Shown here: piece by piece, positions 19,247 to 31,131 of the stretch | How positions within the stretch are numbered: position 1 is the first letter of the stretch | Layout of the letters: every line of letters begins with the position of its first letter | Origin: Anastatus disparis | Taxonomy: Eukaryota > Arthropoda > Insecta > Hymenoptera > Eupelmidae | Length of the DNA stretch: 64,000 nucleotides | Direction: 5' to 3' | Assembly (NCBI GenBank): GCA_017163975.1 | Contig: JAFFSR010000307.1 | Coordinates: 310,001-374,000 of the forward strand | Position numbers and translations under genes: made by a program | Notes under the pieces: generated by a model | Databases searched by the model: none | What the model was told of the DNA's origin: nothing | The model's input: the letters and a program-made list of their open reading frames with translations, nothing else

Positions 19247-21147
19247 TCATATATATTCATACGTATAATCAGAGATTCCAATACCGCGCCATGTAGTTGT
19301 ATGTGTATATGTAAGGTCGACCAATGAGGAACAGCTATGAGTAGAAATATTCGAGAATCGATGTTTCTACTACTTGAAGCAAGATAGCAACCTCGAATAT
19401 GATAGGAAACATTAAGAGAGTGATAAAGATGGAAGATCCGCGACCAAGAGTCGATCAAGTTATCGATAGCGACTCATAACTAAAGAAATCAAATCAGAGA
19501 CTAAGACGTGACGAGAAAGAAGGATAGAAAATAGGCAGTAGCTAAGTGTGACAAAGAGAGACAACAGGACGAAAGAGAATATAATTTCCTTCTTCTTCAA
19601 ACAGATCACTCTTGATTTAGCAGCCATCGAGTGCACTCGAGAATAGAAAAGAAAGTCTACTTATTTATCTTTAAATTGAATTGAAGAGAGGATTGGAGAA
19701 AAAGGAGTAACAAAAGGAGAGATTTGAGCAGCGAAGCCGTGAGACCGTACCATCAAGGAAAGGAAAGAGAAGTCAAACTACGGTGAAAACCTCCAGAGGC
19801 GACGACTCGGCGACCGATCCTCCACTGGGCCACCATTGTTTTCGACCATACGATTTCCTCCTTGTCGACCAGCTCTACGTTCTTCTTCGTTGCATCATTG
19901 AGGAAAATCTTCAGCAAGCGACCGTAAGCGGAACTCTGCCAACGGGTTAGCAAGTAAGAATTAGTAAAATTATCTTTTCTGTTGGTTTTTCCCGTCATTT
20001 CTTTCAATTCTCCTTAAGAGATATAATTCTGCGTTGTTAGTAATATAATAGTGTTTTATTGATTGCGACCGCGAACAAATTAAAATTAAAATCAGTGCGG
20101 GTTAGTGGAAATATAAAGGAAGATATAAAAAACGAAAATTAAGTGAAAATCATAAGAAAAGAGAAAGCCACGTGTAAAGGCGCTTTATTCGGCGACGCGA
20201 CGCCATTTTGTGTTGTAAATTAAATGAGAAGTTCTTAAGATTTCAAGTTAATTAAATCTACTTTTATTAAATTTTGATTGTGAATCTGAGTATTAAAAAA
20301 AAAAAAATAGTGACGCGGCGGCCATTGCGAAATTGTGCGAGCGAGATAGCTATACGTTAGCTATTAAATAAAATCTAAAGTTCTTGATTATTTGATACGG
20401 AGTAGTGCGAGCGATATTAATCTTAATTCCTTAAAATTTTATTGAATTGTGAATTGTAATTTGTTAGGTTGTGCGACTGCGCGGCAGGAAAATCGGGCGA
20501 CGCGTAATTTAATTGACAAATAATTATTCTTTGTACGGTGTTAACCTAAAAAGTGATTAAATCAATTGCACGTGTAGTAGAATTATAAATTCTTGATTTC
20601 CCGCACACGCGCACAGCCTAATTATAATCGAGCAATTAGAGCAGCGTTTCTTTTTTTTTTGTAATCTATAATGAAGTTTATTAATTGATTATATAAGAAG
20701 TTAAAATCCAAGTTAAGTAGAGAGTCAACTACTTATTTTCCCTTTCCCCTTTTCAGGATAAAGATTAATTTAAAGAAAATTAATTATATTATTTATTTTT
20801 CTTAAATGATTAGAGTTATTTAATATCAATAGTTTTTTTTTTCTTTATCATACAAATTAAAAATTAAATTGCTTTTATATAGTTAAACAGTGTAAATTTT
20901 AACTTCCTAATTTTTCTTTCAAATCATAAATTATATTGAGATTTTTTGGACCACTCCGATCGTTATAGAACCAGCCTACAACCCGAGGTAGGCCAGTAAG
21001 CATTGACCCCCTCTGCAGTTGCTCTACACAGCTAGCTGAGCAGGGTTCACTGGCGCTCAATTGAAAATAATTATAAATTTTGTGAACCCAGGTAAGTTCG
21101 TGGCTTCGGGGATTCACTCGGAGGTCCGGGGAATTTGCCACGTAACA
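17685..21147 (+). repeat. 3' LTR (3463 bp)
   Basis: The copy of 4705-8138, ending GTAACA directly before the ATAT target duplication. It differs by the 14-bp block near 20420, a longer TA tract (19206-19245) and about 25 substitutions by eye. Confidence 0.95.
19206..19245. repeat. (TA)n microsatellite inside the 3' LTR
   Basis: The longer version of the 6224-6251 tract. It opens spurious frames on both strands. Confidence 0.9.
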
Positions 21148-21761
21148 ATATAATGAATTATTAAAGAGTTATAACATTTTAAAGTTTATAAATTTTACAT
21201 AAATCTAATACAATCATAAATAATAATGCCAAACTTTCAAAAATGATTTTATTTGACTGCAACAAAGTTTATTTTGTTCAGTATAAAATTTAGAATCTAT
21301 TGACGAGGATGGAATTTTGATTTTTATTTTTTATTTAAATTTATTGCTAATTTTCTGCGAAAAAATGTATATGTCTCAGACGGTACTTATAGTTTTATCA
21401 TAGAAAATTAGCAATAAATTTAAATAAAAAATAAAAATCAAAATTCCATCCTCGTCAATAACTTCTAAATTCTAAATTGAACAAAATAAACTTTGTTGCA
21501 GTCAAATAAAATCATTTTTGAAAGTTTGGCATTATTATTTATGATTGTATTAGATTTATGTAAAATTTATAAACTTTAAAATGTTATAACTCTTTAATAA
21601 TTCATTATATTTAAATGAAACAAAGTTTAAAATGATTGTTTGAATATTATCTAATAAGTTACTGAACTAAAAATTGAATAATTACTTTCCACCGAAAAAT
21701 ATAGACGATTTTCTAAAAAAACTAACTTTTGACACAGACTGTATAGCCCATACAACCTTAA

Positions 21762-23934
21762 TCAGGGAGCTTCACTTTGTCTATACGATCTATGTCTGTC
21801 TTTATTGGCAGCTCCAGGCGTAACTATTGATGGATTCTACTTAGTACATAGGTCTTCTATTTTTAGTCTCCATGGTCCATAGCAACAACAAATAGTTTGT
21901 TTTCTCTAGTATTCATGTTATATCTTGCATGTGTAATTCCAATTAGTGAATAAATTAGACTTGTCATAAGACTAATCAAACTAGAACAACTACAAATTAG
22001 ACTTGATTATTGGCAATTTGTTGTCAAGTGATATTTGTTTACTTATTTCATAAGTTAATATTCTGTATATTTTATGTTTCGTAGGATTATAAATATTGAA
22101 TTACACACAAAAAAAAAATTAAAAAATAACCTTTATGTATACAATCTTAATTAAAATAATTTATATTATATTTGTGAATGTGTTTGTTTGTATGTAATAT
22201 GCATTTTAAACTATGAAAAAATGTATACAAATTTTATAGAAGTATCTGAAATATTTTTGTATGTTGTTCTATCGGAAGACTTAAACGCAATTTTTGTTTA
22301 AAACTATTATTTGCATTGTAGCCTATGTTATTTTGATACCATTTTTGGACTTTTGATTCATTTTTATAGTGCAAAGAAAAGCTAATGAACTAGATTGTAA
22401 ATATTATAGTAAATTAAATTATTATAGAATTTTGTTTCTGTTAATTTTTATTAAAAAGTTGTTGTAAATATTACTTACTAAATAAGCATTCACCACAAAA
22501 AAATCTTTATTCAAGCTGAATCTTTGAAATTTATTATGACAATGGTTACATTTTATCATATCTATTATATTTTATGAGACTGAGTAAGAGTCCAATACAA
22601 AACTCTATTGAGTTTTATACAAAAATTATGATGAGATCTATTATCTAGGTAGACATTGATATTCTTTGTTTGTTTTAATATGTATCTTTAATCTTATACG
22701 TGCTTCTTTACTTATGGAAGTATATTTCTTTGCATGACATTACAAAAGATCTGATAGTTGCAAGGACTTTTATTTTTTAATATCTACTGTATATTTAGAT
22801 AAAAATAATTATAACTGATTTTCTTCTTAGTCAAGTATTTACATTAGAATTTTCACTTTTAATTTAATGATAGTTATGACTTACAATATTCAAATGTAAG
22901 TTTCTCATATATATGATTTGGTGAGAGGCAAGGTAGTTACAGTCATAACTATCTACATGTAAAGTAGATATAAAAAACTGCAACTTGTTACGAGTGTCAG
23001 ATCTTCTTTAACATTGTATAAAAAAATATCCTCTCGTTAATGAAGAAAAAAATGTAAAAATATAAATAGATATTAAAATATTAAAGAATAATAATAGATC
23101 CACCCAGATAATTAGTTTTATTATTATTTTTTACAAACCCCTTTACAATCTTATACCTGTACCTAAATAAAATAAATATAAACTCAGAAAATCATTTTAA
23201 CGTTTATTACTTTAGAGCAGTGGTCAATGGTCCACTGCTATAGTGAAGAAATCAAGTATTAGATTGTAAGTGTTGTATGAATGTATCCAGATGACCAATT
23301 AGCGGAGCCTATAAAAAGCCTTAAAGTGTTTGGTTACAATGTTCTACAACTTTGTTGATATTAATCTAATGGTCGAACAAAAGAAAATATATTCCAAAAT
23401 TTTATTTATAATCAAAATTAACTAAACTGAATTATATTATAATTATACATATTTTGATGTATGTGTATGTATGAATATATATATTATAACCAAAAAATTG
23501 TATTCCTTACATATTTTTAGACAACAATAAATGAAACTGATTTTATAAACTTTTTTAGATTACGTAACAAAAAAGCATTTTCTTTGAATCAATACTTTTT
23601 TATTCGATAATCAAATGAGTTTAGTAATCAAAAATAGGATAATATAGATGGTTAATTATTTTTATTATAAGCAAGTTAAAGTTATAGATGAAAAATAAAG
23701 AAATCATTCGAATATTTGCAATACCTGAGATAAAAGATCCTTGCATGAGAAAAATTAATTTAATTATCAAATTACATTAATTTTTCTCAAGCAAAGATGT
23801 TTTATCTCAGGTATTGCAAATATTTAAATGATAGTTTTAATCATCAATTAATCTTAAAATTAGACATCCATTGCCTTGAAACAAGTGATCGAATAACTTT
23901 TTCAGCAAATAGGTGATTAAAGCTCCTGCGAATC
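21762..23934. other. A+T-rich interior of the long-TIR element, no gene
   Basis: No frame longer than chance and no recognisable domain on either strand. The only structure is the hairpin at 23709-23827. Confidence 0.6.
23709..23827. repeat. Short hairpin element
   Basis: aatatttgcaatacctgaga at about 23711 pairs with tctcaggtattgcaaatatt at about 23806, and the arms continue inward through agaaaaattaat/attaatttttct. It is about 119 bp and non-coding. Confidence 0.8.
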
Positions 23935-24786
23935 CTGTTTCTGTAAATAGAAATGCAGTACACATGAGTTCGGGCGTACTGGGAAGAATTAGGATGATTG
24001 CTCCCGTTAGGTCGTGTTTGAGTGATAATCCGGAACAATGCATTCAGTATATCTGTATATTCCTGTTTATAGTATTGAATTACATATATTTAGATATACT
24101 GTAGAAGAATATATGCATAGTTTTATGGATTATGATACAAGTTTCACCTGGCGGGACATTTTTTTTTATTAGCATAATGGGTTTTTAAGGTCTCTGGGAG
24201 CGCCTTAACGTGAAAATTGGAAAATTCCGAGTTAATATCGATATATTACAGCCCAGAGTGTCTCAAAAAATAAAATTTCACTCAAAAATATTGCAAACGG
24301 AAGCGTAAGATACGTGGGCTAGGCCGTGTATAGGCAAAAATACGCAAAAAACCGTTTTTTTCCTTTTTGACGTTGTTCCACCACTTTTAAAGATCTGAAA
24401 AAATTTTTACATACTTTTGGTGCATAAATGAATATTATATATTTTTTCCAAAGTGTCGTTTATTTTAGTTTTCGAAATATCTCCAGAAAAAATTTTCAAA
24501 CGTCTCTAGAAATTTGAATTTTGCACCTACAAAAAAATCATCAGAGACTTATTTATAGGGCTTCAAAAAACCTAAATTTAAAAAAAAGAGTATTCTAGCT
24601 TAAAAATTGACGGAGATAGAGCTAAGAAACTCAAAAAATGAAAAATTGCGTTTTTGAGGTTAGGTTTAGGTTTAGAAGGCTGAAAATTTGTATAGAGTTA
24701 TATTTTTTTATATAGAATATAATAGCTATATCAGTTTTTCTCTCTACTTCTGGGGCCAATTCACCTATCTTACCCAGCTAGACCCT
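23935..24786 (-). repeat. Right long terminal inverted repeat
   Basis: Reverse-complement partner of 3067-3920, ending GCTAGACCCT. The 24787-25039 gap beyond it holds only A+T-rich sequence. Confidence 0.85.
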
Positions 24787-25039
24787 TAAGTCAGTACATT
24801 AAAATTATGCAACGAAAAATTTATTATTATTGATTTGAATATTTATATATTCAGGATTACTAACATTAATTTACAGAGATCATGTAAATTATCTTGTCCG
24901 TATTTAATATTAATTAATTTTTTTTTTTTTTTAAGTTTTTTTATTTCTCAAACATTAAACTTATAATTTATTTTTTCAATGAGGATCATAAGAAGGGTTG
25001 AGAAAAAACTAGAATTTCTGTTTTTTTCTTCTATTCAGT

Positions 25040-25944
25040 TTATTTCCAACAAAACCTTATACATTCATCATCATTAGAAATTTTGTCTACTTCATCTTTG
25101 GTGAATTTAGCATCTAGGTAATCATGTAACCATGTTCGTATTGAAATAGCATTGATAACAGCGTACATAGGTTTTCGCCTTAAACAAAGGTCGTGGTTAA
25201 AACATGTGTATCGTCTACAATTCATTATTTTTTCTAATGATGGACATCCGAAGTCTTCAATATTGCTGATTTTTCTAAAGAATAAAGAGGTAATGTTAAT
25301 TAAAGTATATATAACATGAAAAATAAAATATTATAAAATATTAACATGGTTAAAAAAACAGTATGATAAAGTATGAAAATGATTTTAAAATAAAAAGTTT
25401 AAAAAGTATGAAACAAGTATGGGAAAGTATAAAAAAGGATTAAACAAGTATGAGAAAGTACCAAGCAAGTTTGAAAAAGTATCAAACAAGTTTGAAAAAG
25501 TATCAAATCAGTATGAAAAGTATGAAAGTTAGAACATAAATGTATTACTTACACATTTGGTAAAAGATCAGCTAACCATTGCGCCTTATGCTCACCCTTG
25601 ACAAATACTTTCTTGACTCCTTGCGAACAAATTTCAAAAACTTTTTGAAGACGATGGTAAGGTATATCTCCAGAGTTCCATGGTATTCCATGATGATATT
25701 TTTCCAGCCATTGCATTGTGCTTTTTTCTATTTGACTCAATTCTCTCCATGTCATCGGAGGTTTAAAAAGATACGTAGTTAAGAAAGCAGTTTTTCCAAA
25801 ATTCAGAAAACTGACTTCTTTAAAAATAAAACAATCCCCAGACATTCCTTGAAATCCTTGTATGTCGCAAATATAAACGTTCTCTTCAGGAAATTCTAAT
25901 ATTACATTTTTAATCATGGTATCATAGTCACAGGTTCTAGCCAT
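25040..25944 (-). CDS. Intact two-exon gene of a Polinton-associated family (function unknown)
   Basis: Exon 1 is 25944-25553 (ATG at 25944), exon 2 is 25274-25040. The intron has a GTAAGT donor at 25552 and an acceptor (ttattctttag) ending 25275, and the frame is kept exactly across it. The product is ~208 aa with no internal stop. It starts MARTCDYDTMIKN and contains ICDIQGFQG, FLTTYLFKPPMTW, HHGIPWNSGDIPYH, KVFVKGEHKAQWL and IEDFGCPSL. A broken paralogue with matching blocks lies at 45317-45790 at the other end of the element. I do not know the family by name. An RNase H-like or exonuclease fold is conceivable (D-I-Q near the start, later conserved Cys/His) but unproven. No TATA box is obvious. 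Confidence 0.75.
25275..25552 (-). repeat. Intron with a degenerate GTATGAAAAA minisatellite
   Basis: Between about 25365 and 25530 the unit aagtatgaaacaagtatgag, in variants, repeats many times at roughly 12-22 bp spacing. It fills most of the intron of the preceding gene and probably arose after the intron. Confidence 0.7.
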
Positions 25945-26090
25945 CTTAAAACTCTAAATTTCTTTCAGACAGAAGTAATTTGAGAGACTAAATAGAAAAA
26001 TTCTCACAGCTTTCCAATAGTTCAAAAGAAAAATTTATCCCTTCCTAAAAAACTTATCCCTTCTTTTTTTGTGATCTTTTCTTCTTACTA

Positions 26091-26598
26091 TTGGTCAAAT
26101 CTCAAAATTTGTATCCCTTCTTAAATTTTCACTAACTTTTCTTTTTTTACTATTGGAGGAATCTTTTAATTTGTATCCTTTCTCACATTTTCACAAACTT
26201 TTCTTTTTACTATTGGATGAACCTTAAAATTTATATCCCTTCTTACATTGTCTTTACCTATAAAAAGCGAAGCTATTTCTTAGCTGACTACACTTTGTAT
26301 ATAACAATCAGTGAGATTTATTCTTAAATATTGTGTGAGTTGAATTGGTCAAATCTCAAAATTTGTATCCCTTCTTAAATTTTCACTAACTTTTCTTTTT
26401 TTACTATTGGAGGAATCTTTCAATTTGTATCCTTTCTCACATTTTCACAAACTTTTCTTTTTACTATTGGATGAACCTTAAAATTTATATCCCTTCTTAC
26501 ATTGTCTTTACTTATAAAAAGCGAAGCTATTTCTTAGATAACTACACTTCGTATATAAAAATCAGTGAGATTTATTCTTGAATATTGTGTGAGTTGAA
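26091..26598. repeat. 254-bp tandem duplication, promoter-like
   Basis: ttggtcaaatctcaaaattt starts at 26091 and again at 26345. The copies (26091-26344 and 26345-26598) differ at few positions. Each contains tataaaaagcgaagctattt followed about 50 bp later by atCAGTGAGatt, which resembles a TATA/initiator pair with wider spacing than usual. The repeat separates the diverging genes at 25944 (-) and 26640 (+), so duplicated promoter or regulatory DNA is likely. Confidence 0.7.
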
Positions 26599-26639
26599 AC
26601 TGTTGCTCTAGAACTATTTTAGTTATGAAAAAGTAAAGA

Positions 26640-29600
26640 TGAATTCAGTCAATTTTTTTGAACGTCTTGTTCAATTACTTCGTGATACTTTACAAAGTAT
26701 AAACGAATTGAGCAATAATGATATTCATTATTCGTTAGATGTAATTCTGCTGTTATCAAATTAAACGAAAAAATTGTTCAACCTAACCTCACAAGAGGAG
26801 AAAAACAGAAATATCAAACTTGTATGACACATCTTTTGTGCATGCAAGTTCAGTTGAAACAACATCTTCATCAAGGAGGTAATCTAGAATCTGAAGAAAC
26901 AGAAGCTAGAGTCGAATGGCGAGACGTAGAGTCAGCTTTTCAAAATCGAATCAAAACTGGTGTAGTGGTGAATATGAAACATGTGGACATTTGTAGTTTT
27001 CGAGTGATGCACAAAAACTTTTCAAAGTTAAGGTTCAGGCTTGCTTAGAAGAATATAATGCGTTAAAAATAAATTCCGATTTTATTTCTGAATTTTCTGT
27101 GCAGAAAAATACCGAGGAATTAAATGATACTAAATATTTTACGAGTGAAAATGCTACAGCATACATGTCAACTGATTTAGAGGAATGGTTGGAAGATAAT
27201 ATCAAAGAGCCTACTCTTACGCAAATAGAAGAATTTCAAGAAAAGGATTCAGGATGAACTTCGAAGAGTATGATAAGTTTGTGTATAAATATGAAAAAAT
27301 ATTCTCCTTTGAAGGGTAGTTCTCATATTCTTCTCTTCCAAAGTTTATAGAAAATAAGAAAGCGTGTGTTAATGTTCGCAATAATGACAATCAGTGTTTC
27401 AAATATGCTGTACTTTCCGCATTATATCCTAGTAACCACAATCCTCAAAGAGTGGATCATTATCTTCCGCCAAATAATAAGCTAAGGATTGATAAAATTG
27501 AATTTTCAGTAAAAATTAAAGATATTCCGAAATTCGAAAAATGAAATAATAATATTTCAATAAACTTATACATGTTGAAAAAGTATGGTCCGAAGTTTGA
27601 AGTATCGCCGTGTCATATTACATCAGAAAAAAGGTACAACATGTCAATTTGCTCATTATTCAAGATTTCTCCATAGATGAGTATGAAGAAAATAATGATG
27701 CTGATGATGGAGACATGCCTCAATACCATTATGTTTGGATTAAAAACTTATCTTGACTTCTGGGTTCTCAAGTGTCTAAAAGCCATATAAAATCGTGAGA
27801 GGTGTTTACAAATTTTTTATAATGAAGAAAGATTCGTAATTCATAAAAATAATTGTAAAAATTTAAACAAATGTAGAATAAATCTGCCCGACTCAAAGAA
27901 TAATATTCTCAAATTCGAAGATTACAGCAAGAGTGAAAAAGTTCCTTTTGTTGTTTACGCAGATTTTCGATGTTTATTGAAACCTACAGACAGTGAGAAG
28001 GCTTTTCAACTTCATGAAGCATACAGTATTGGATACTACATGAAATGCAGTTTTGATGATAAATTATCTTATTATAAATCATACAGAAGGATTAACGAAT
28101 GTGAAGAGACACCTGCAGAATGGTTTGTTAGAGAATTAAAATAAATCGGTGAGAAAATTGATGAACTCTACAAAAATTCGAAACCAATGAAACTTACAGA
28201 TTCAGAAGAATTGTCTTTCCAGAGGTCAACTAATTGTTATACATGTAGAAAACCATTTCGTGCCGAAGAACTTGCAGTACGAGGCCATTGTCATCTCACA
28301 GGACGGTAAGTTGTCCAATTATTTTGAATAACATTTATAATTGAATAACATTTATAATAATAACATTTATAATTGAATAAAGAAAATTATTTTGGTTATT
28401 TTACATTTATTTTTTTCTTTTAGTTTCAGAGGTGCAGCTCATAATTCATGTAATTTGAATTATAAGATTTCAAGATTCATTCCTGTTATTTTTCATAATC
28501 TCAATTATGACACTCATTTTATTCTGGAAGAAATCGGAACTTCTACATTGATGAAGGAACGAATGACTCTAATACCTCATAATAAAGAGAAATACATTTC
28601 TTTCACAAAATATATGGATGATAGTGACATCAATTTTAGATTTATAGATTCTTGGCGTTTTCTACCATCATCATTGGAGAAGCTTGCATCGTATCTTGAA
28701 AACGTGCCAACAGCAGTGAGAGGATTTCAAACAAATGGATTTACAGATGCTAAGATAAATCTTCTTAGGCGGAAAGATGTATTCATGAACGATTTTGTGG
28801 ATGGATTAGATAAATTGATGTCTACAAAGCTGCCAGAAAAAAGGACTTCTACAATAAACTAACGGATTTTCATATAGCTGAAGAAGATTATAAGCACGCT
28901 GTTCAAGTTTGGAATGAATTCAGTATAAAAACTTTAGGAGAGTACTCGGATTTATACTTAAAAACCGATGTTTTGCTATTGGCTGACGTCTTCAAAAGTT
29001 TCCGAGAGATCTCTCTTAAAGCCTACGATTTATGTCCTGCTCATTTCTACACAACTCCAGGCTCAACGTTTTCAGCAGCTCTTAAGATGACGAAGGTAGA
29101 ATTGGAACTTTTGACAGATATGCTAATGTTTATCGAAGCAGGTATCTGTGGAGGAATAAGCCAGTGCTGTAACCGGTATGCAAAGGCAAACAATCCATAC
29201 ATGGGTCCTTCATATAACGAAAATCAGAAAAAGAAGACGCTTCTATATTTTAATATTAATAATCTTTTTGGTTAGGCGATGATAAAACATTTACCGATAG
29301 GAAAATTTAAATGGATTGATTATGAAACAATGCTAGATTTCTTCAATACACCGCCAGATTCGGATATAGGATATATTACTGAAGTGGATTAAGAATAACT
29401 GTGGAAATCCATGATGAACATCGGAATTTACCTTTTTGCGCAGAACATCGTCCACCACCAGGCTCGAAGCAAAAAAAACTGCATACTACTTTGGACAATA
29501 AGGAAAGGTATGTCATACATTATCGGACGCTTAAACAAGCGTTAGATAATGGACTTGGATTAAAGAAAGTACATAGAATTTTAAGTTTTGAACAGAAGGC

Positions 29601-30581
29601 TTGGCCCAAACCTCATGTTGAATTAAATACCGAGAAGAGGAAGATAGCAAAGAATAGTTTGAAAAACTCTTCTATAAATTGCTTATTAACTCTATATATG
29701 AAAAGTGCATCGAACGAGAGCGGCCACGTGTTGATGTTCGATTAATAAATAAATTCACAGGCAGATTTGGAGCAGAAGCACGCATAGCTCAACCAAATTT
29801 TCACAGTTGTGCAATTTTTGATGAAAATTTGGTAGCTATTCAGCTGAAGAGAACGAGTATCACAATAAAAAAACCTATATACGTTGGTTCTTCCATCCTT
29901 CATTTATCAAAAATACTGCTATATGAGTTTCATTACTCATATATCAAACAGCGACTAGGACAAAAATGTAAACTTCTATATACAGATACGGATAGTTTAA
30001 TATATGAAGTCGAAGACATTGATATGTATCAAACAATGAAGGAAGACATTCACAGATTTGATACTTCTAATTATGCTAAAAATAATCAGTTTAATATTCC
30101 CCGTGTCAATAAGAAAGTTCCTGGATTAATGAAAGATGAATGCTGTCGCAAGATTATATCTGAATTCATAGGTTTGCGGAGTAAAATGTACAGTATTTTG
30201 GTTGATGGAGGAGACACAGTGAAAAAAGCTAAAGGTATCAAATCTAACGTCGTGAAGAAAACAATCACTTTCAAGGATTACCAAAGCTGTCTTCAGGATC
30301 TTGTCATTATACACCGTGAACAGTGCAACATTCGATCAAAATTACACACAGTGCTTACTGAAAAGCAAAGAAAAATTGCATCAAGTCCACTCGATGATAA
30401 GAGATGTTTATTGCCTGATGGTACAAACACTTTACCATGGGGTCATTTTAGAATTGAAGAGATACAGATGGCGCAAGCTGCACTTGAAGTAGAGAGGGAA
30501 TATGCAAGAGAAATGGCTGCTGAAAAAGAGCAGAAGGTAGAAAATAAGAGGGGCACGAAGTATCCAATAGAAATAGAGTAA
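26640..30581 (+). pseudogene. polB: Protein-primed family B DNA polymerase (Polinton PolB), broken
   Basis: The polymerase replicates the Polinton genome from a protein primer. Visible blocks, in order: N-terminal conserved region (RVEWRDVESAFQNR near 26910, VNVRNNDNQCFKYAVLSALYP near 27370); Exo I YADFRCLL near 27958, where Arg replaces the catalytic Glu; a Cys-pair block with VRGHCHLTGR; Exo II FHNLNYDTHF near 28490; LLADVF near 28978; motif A as NINNLFG near 29256, where Asn replaces the metal-binding Asp, followed by a stop; and motif C YTDTD at 29978-29992. A 118-bp intron (28306-28423, GTAAG...TTTTAG) joins the zinc and Exo II blocks in frame. Several stops and frameshifts (for example near 26762, 27255, 28141, 29273 and 29740) make it non-functional. 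Confidence 0.92.
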
Positions 30582-30760
30582 TGCGAGCAGGGATTGATAT
30601 CACAGAGCATAGAAGAGAGGGGGAAATCGAGAGGGGGGACAAATCCAATGAAAATGAAGTAATGCGAGTGGAGATGAATGATACAGAGCATGAGAAAGAG
30701 GGGGAAATTAAGAGAGGGGATGATCCATCCAATTAAAATAGTGCAGCGCGAGTGGGGGTG
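30543..30760 (+). repeat. ~78-bp tandem repeat at the PolB C-terminus
   Basis: taatgcgagcaggg at 30581 recurs as taatgcgagtgga near 30659 and, diverged, near 30740. agagcatgagaaagaggggg blocks repeat in step. The repeat straddles the polymerase stop codon and supplies acidic, Glu-rich codons in another frame. Confidence 0.65.
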
Positions 30761-31024
30761 ACACTTCATGGCAACCAAGGTGAGCAAATCATTATTGAGT
30801 ATGACGTATTAGAGGAGTTTATGCACGACTGGGATCCATCAATAGAGGTGATAAGTTCTGAAGAAGATGAGAGAAGGGATTTATTAAGAGCGGCGATGGA
30901 AAGGGCAAAAATCGAGGAGGGGAATGGGCTATATCAAGGGACAGAGCAAGATGAGGAGCACATTCAAGTAATCAAAGAGCTTGAAAACGATCAACCTCCT
31001 ACAAAGAAACCAAGAGTCAACTAA
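30743..31024 (+). pseudogene. Acidic tail ORF, probably the former C-terminus of PolB
   Basis: Open reading of ~90 residues (IIIEYDVLEEFMHDWDPSIE, EEDERRDLLRAAMERAKIEE, ending KKPRVN) in a different frame from the polymerase. It is acidic and helical with a basic end that resembles a nuclear localisation signal. The position suggests the polymerase tail, displaced by repeat-associated frameshifts. I do not recognise it as a separate protein. Confidence 0.4.
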
Positions 31025-31130
31025 CTAATCATGTAAGTACATTTTTACTAACAAAAAAAAATTTTTTTTTTCTAATAAAATATCATTTTCAACAGAAATT
31101 TTTATTTTCACTTTTTCTTTTTGATTTCAG
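31025..31130 (+). other. Probable intron or 5' UTR intron
   Basis: atGTAAGTAC at about 31031 and tttttgatttcag ending 31130 are good donor and acceptor signals. The acceptor lies one base before the next ATG (31132). Confidence 0.45.
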
Positions 31131-31131
31131 A

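Larger units (their letters stand above)
4705..21147 (+). mobile_element. Ty3/gypsy-type LTR retrotransposon, 16.4 kb, nearly intact
   Basis: The order is LTR (4705-8138), PBS, leader, gag, pol, ORF3, polypurine tract, LTR (17685-21147). It is flanked by an ATAT duplication at 4701-4704 and 21148-21151. Both LTRs begin TGTGATG and end GTAACA. The integrase follows RNase H and carries a GPY/F module, which places it in Ty3/gypsy. The tRNA-Lys PBS, very long LTRs and a post-pol ORF recall the Osvaldo/Ulysses group, but that assignment is inference. Coding damage is limited to two in-frame stops (11639, 16787) and one 1-nt G insertion (14799-14803). Confidence 0.95.
4551..21761. mobile_element. 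Foldback element split by the gypsy-like insertion
   Basis: Sequence 4551-4704 followed by 21148 to about 21356 forms one arm. Its reverse complement is continuous at about 21402-21761. The arm reads from ttaaggttgtatgggctata through gacgaggatggaattttg to gcaataaatttaaataa, with a loop of about 45 bp. Joined, the element is ~770 bp with ~360-bp arms and codes for nothing. Continuity of the right arm across the point corresponding to 4704/21148 proves that the retrotransposon landed inside an existing foldback. Confidence 0.9.
3067..24786. mobile_element. DNA element with ~850-bp terminal inverted repeats, carrying nested insertions
   Basis: The first ~850 bp (AGGGTCTAGC...) reappear in reverse complement at the far end (...GCTAGACCCT). 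Removing the nested gypsy-like element and the split foldback leaves only a few kilobases of A+T-rich interior without open frames, so this looks non-autonomous. I found no clear target-site duplication: the flanks read atacaa and taagtc. The superfamily is not determined. Alternatives are a recent inverted duplication or two separate copies of one repeat in opposite orientation. Confidence 0.6.

Noticed and set aside
3067..24786. The ~850-bp inverted repeats as the missing Polinton TIRs
   Set aside because: They enclose the gypsy-like element, not the Polinton genes, and no Polinton gene or 6-bp duplication is associated with them.
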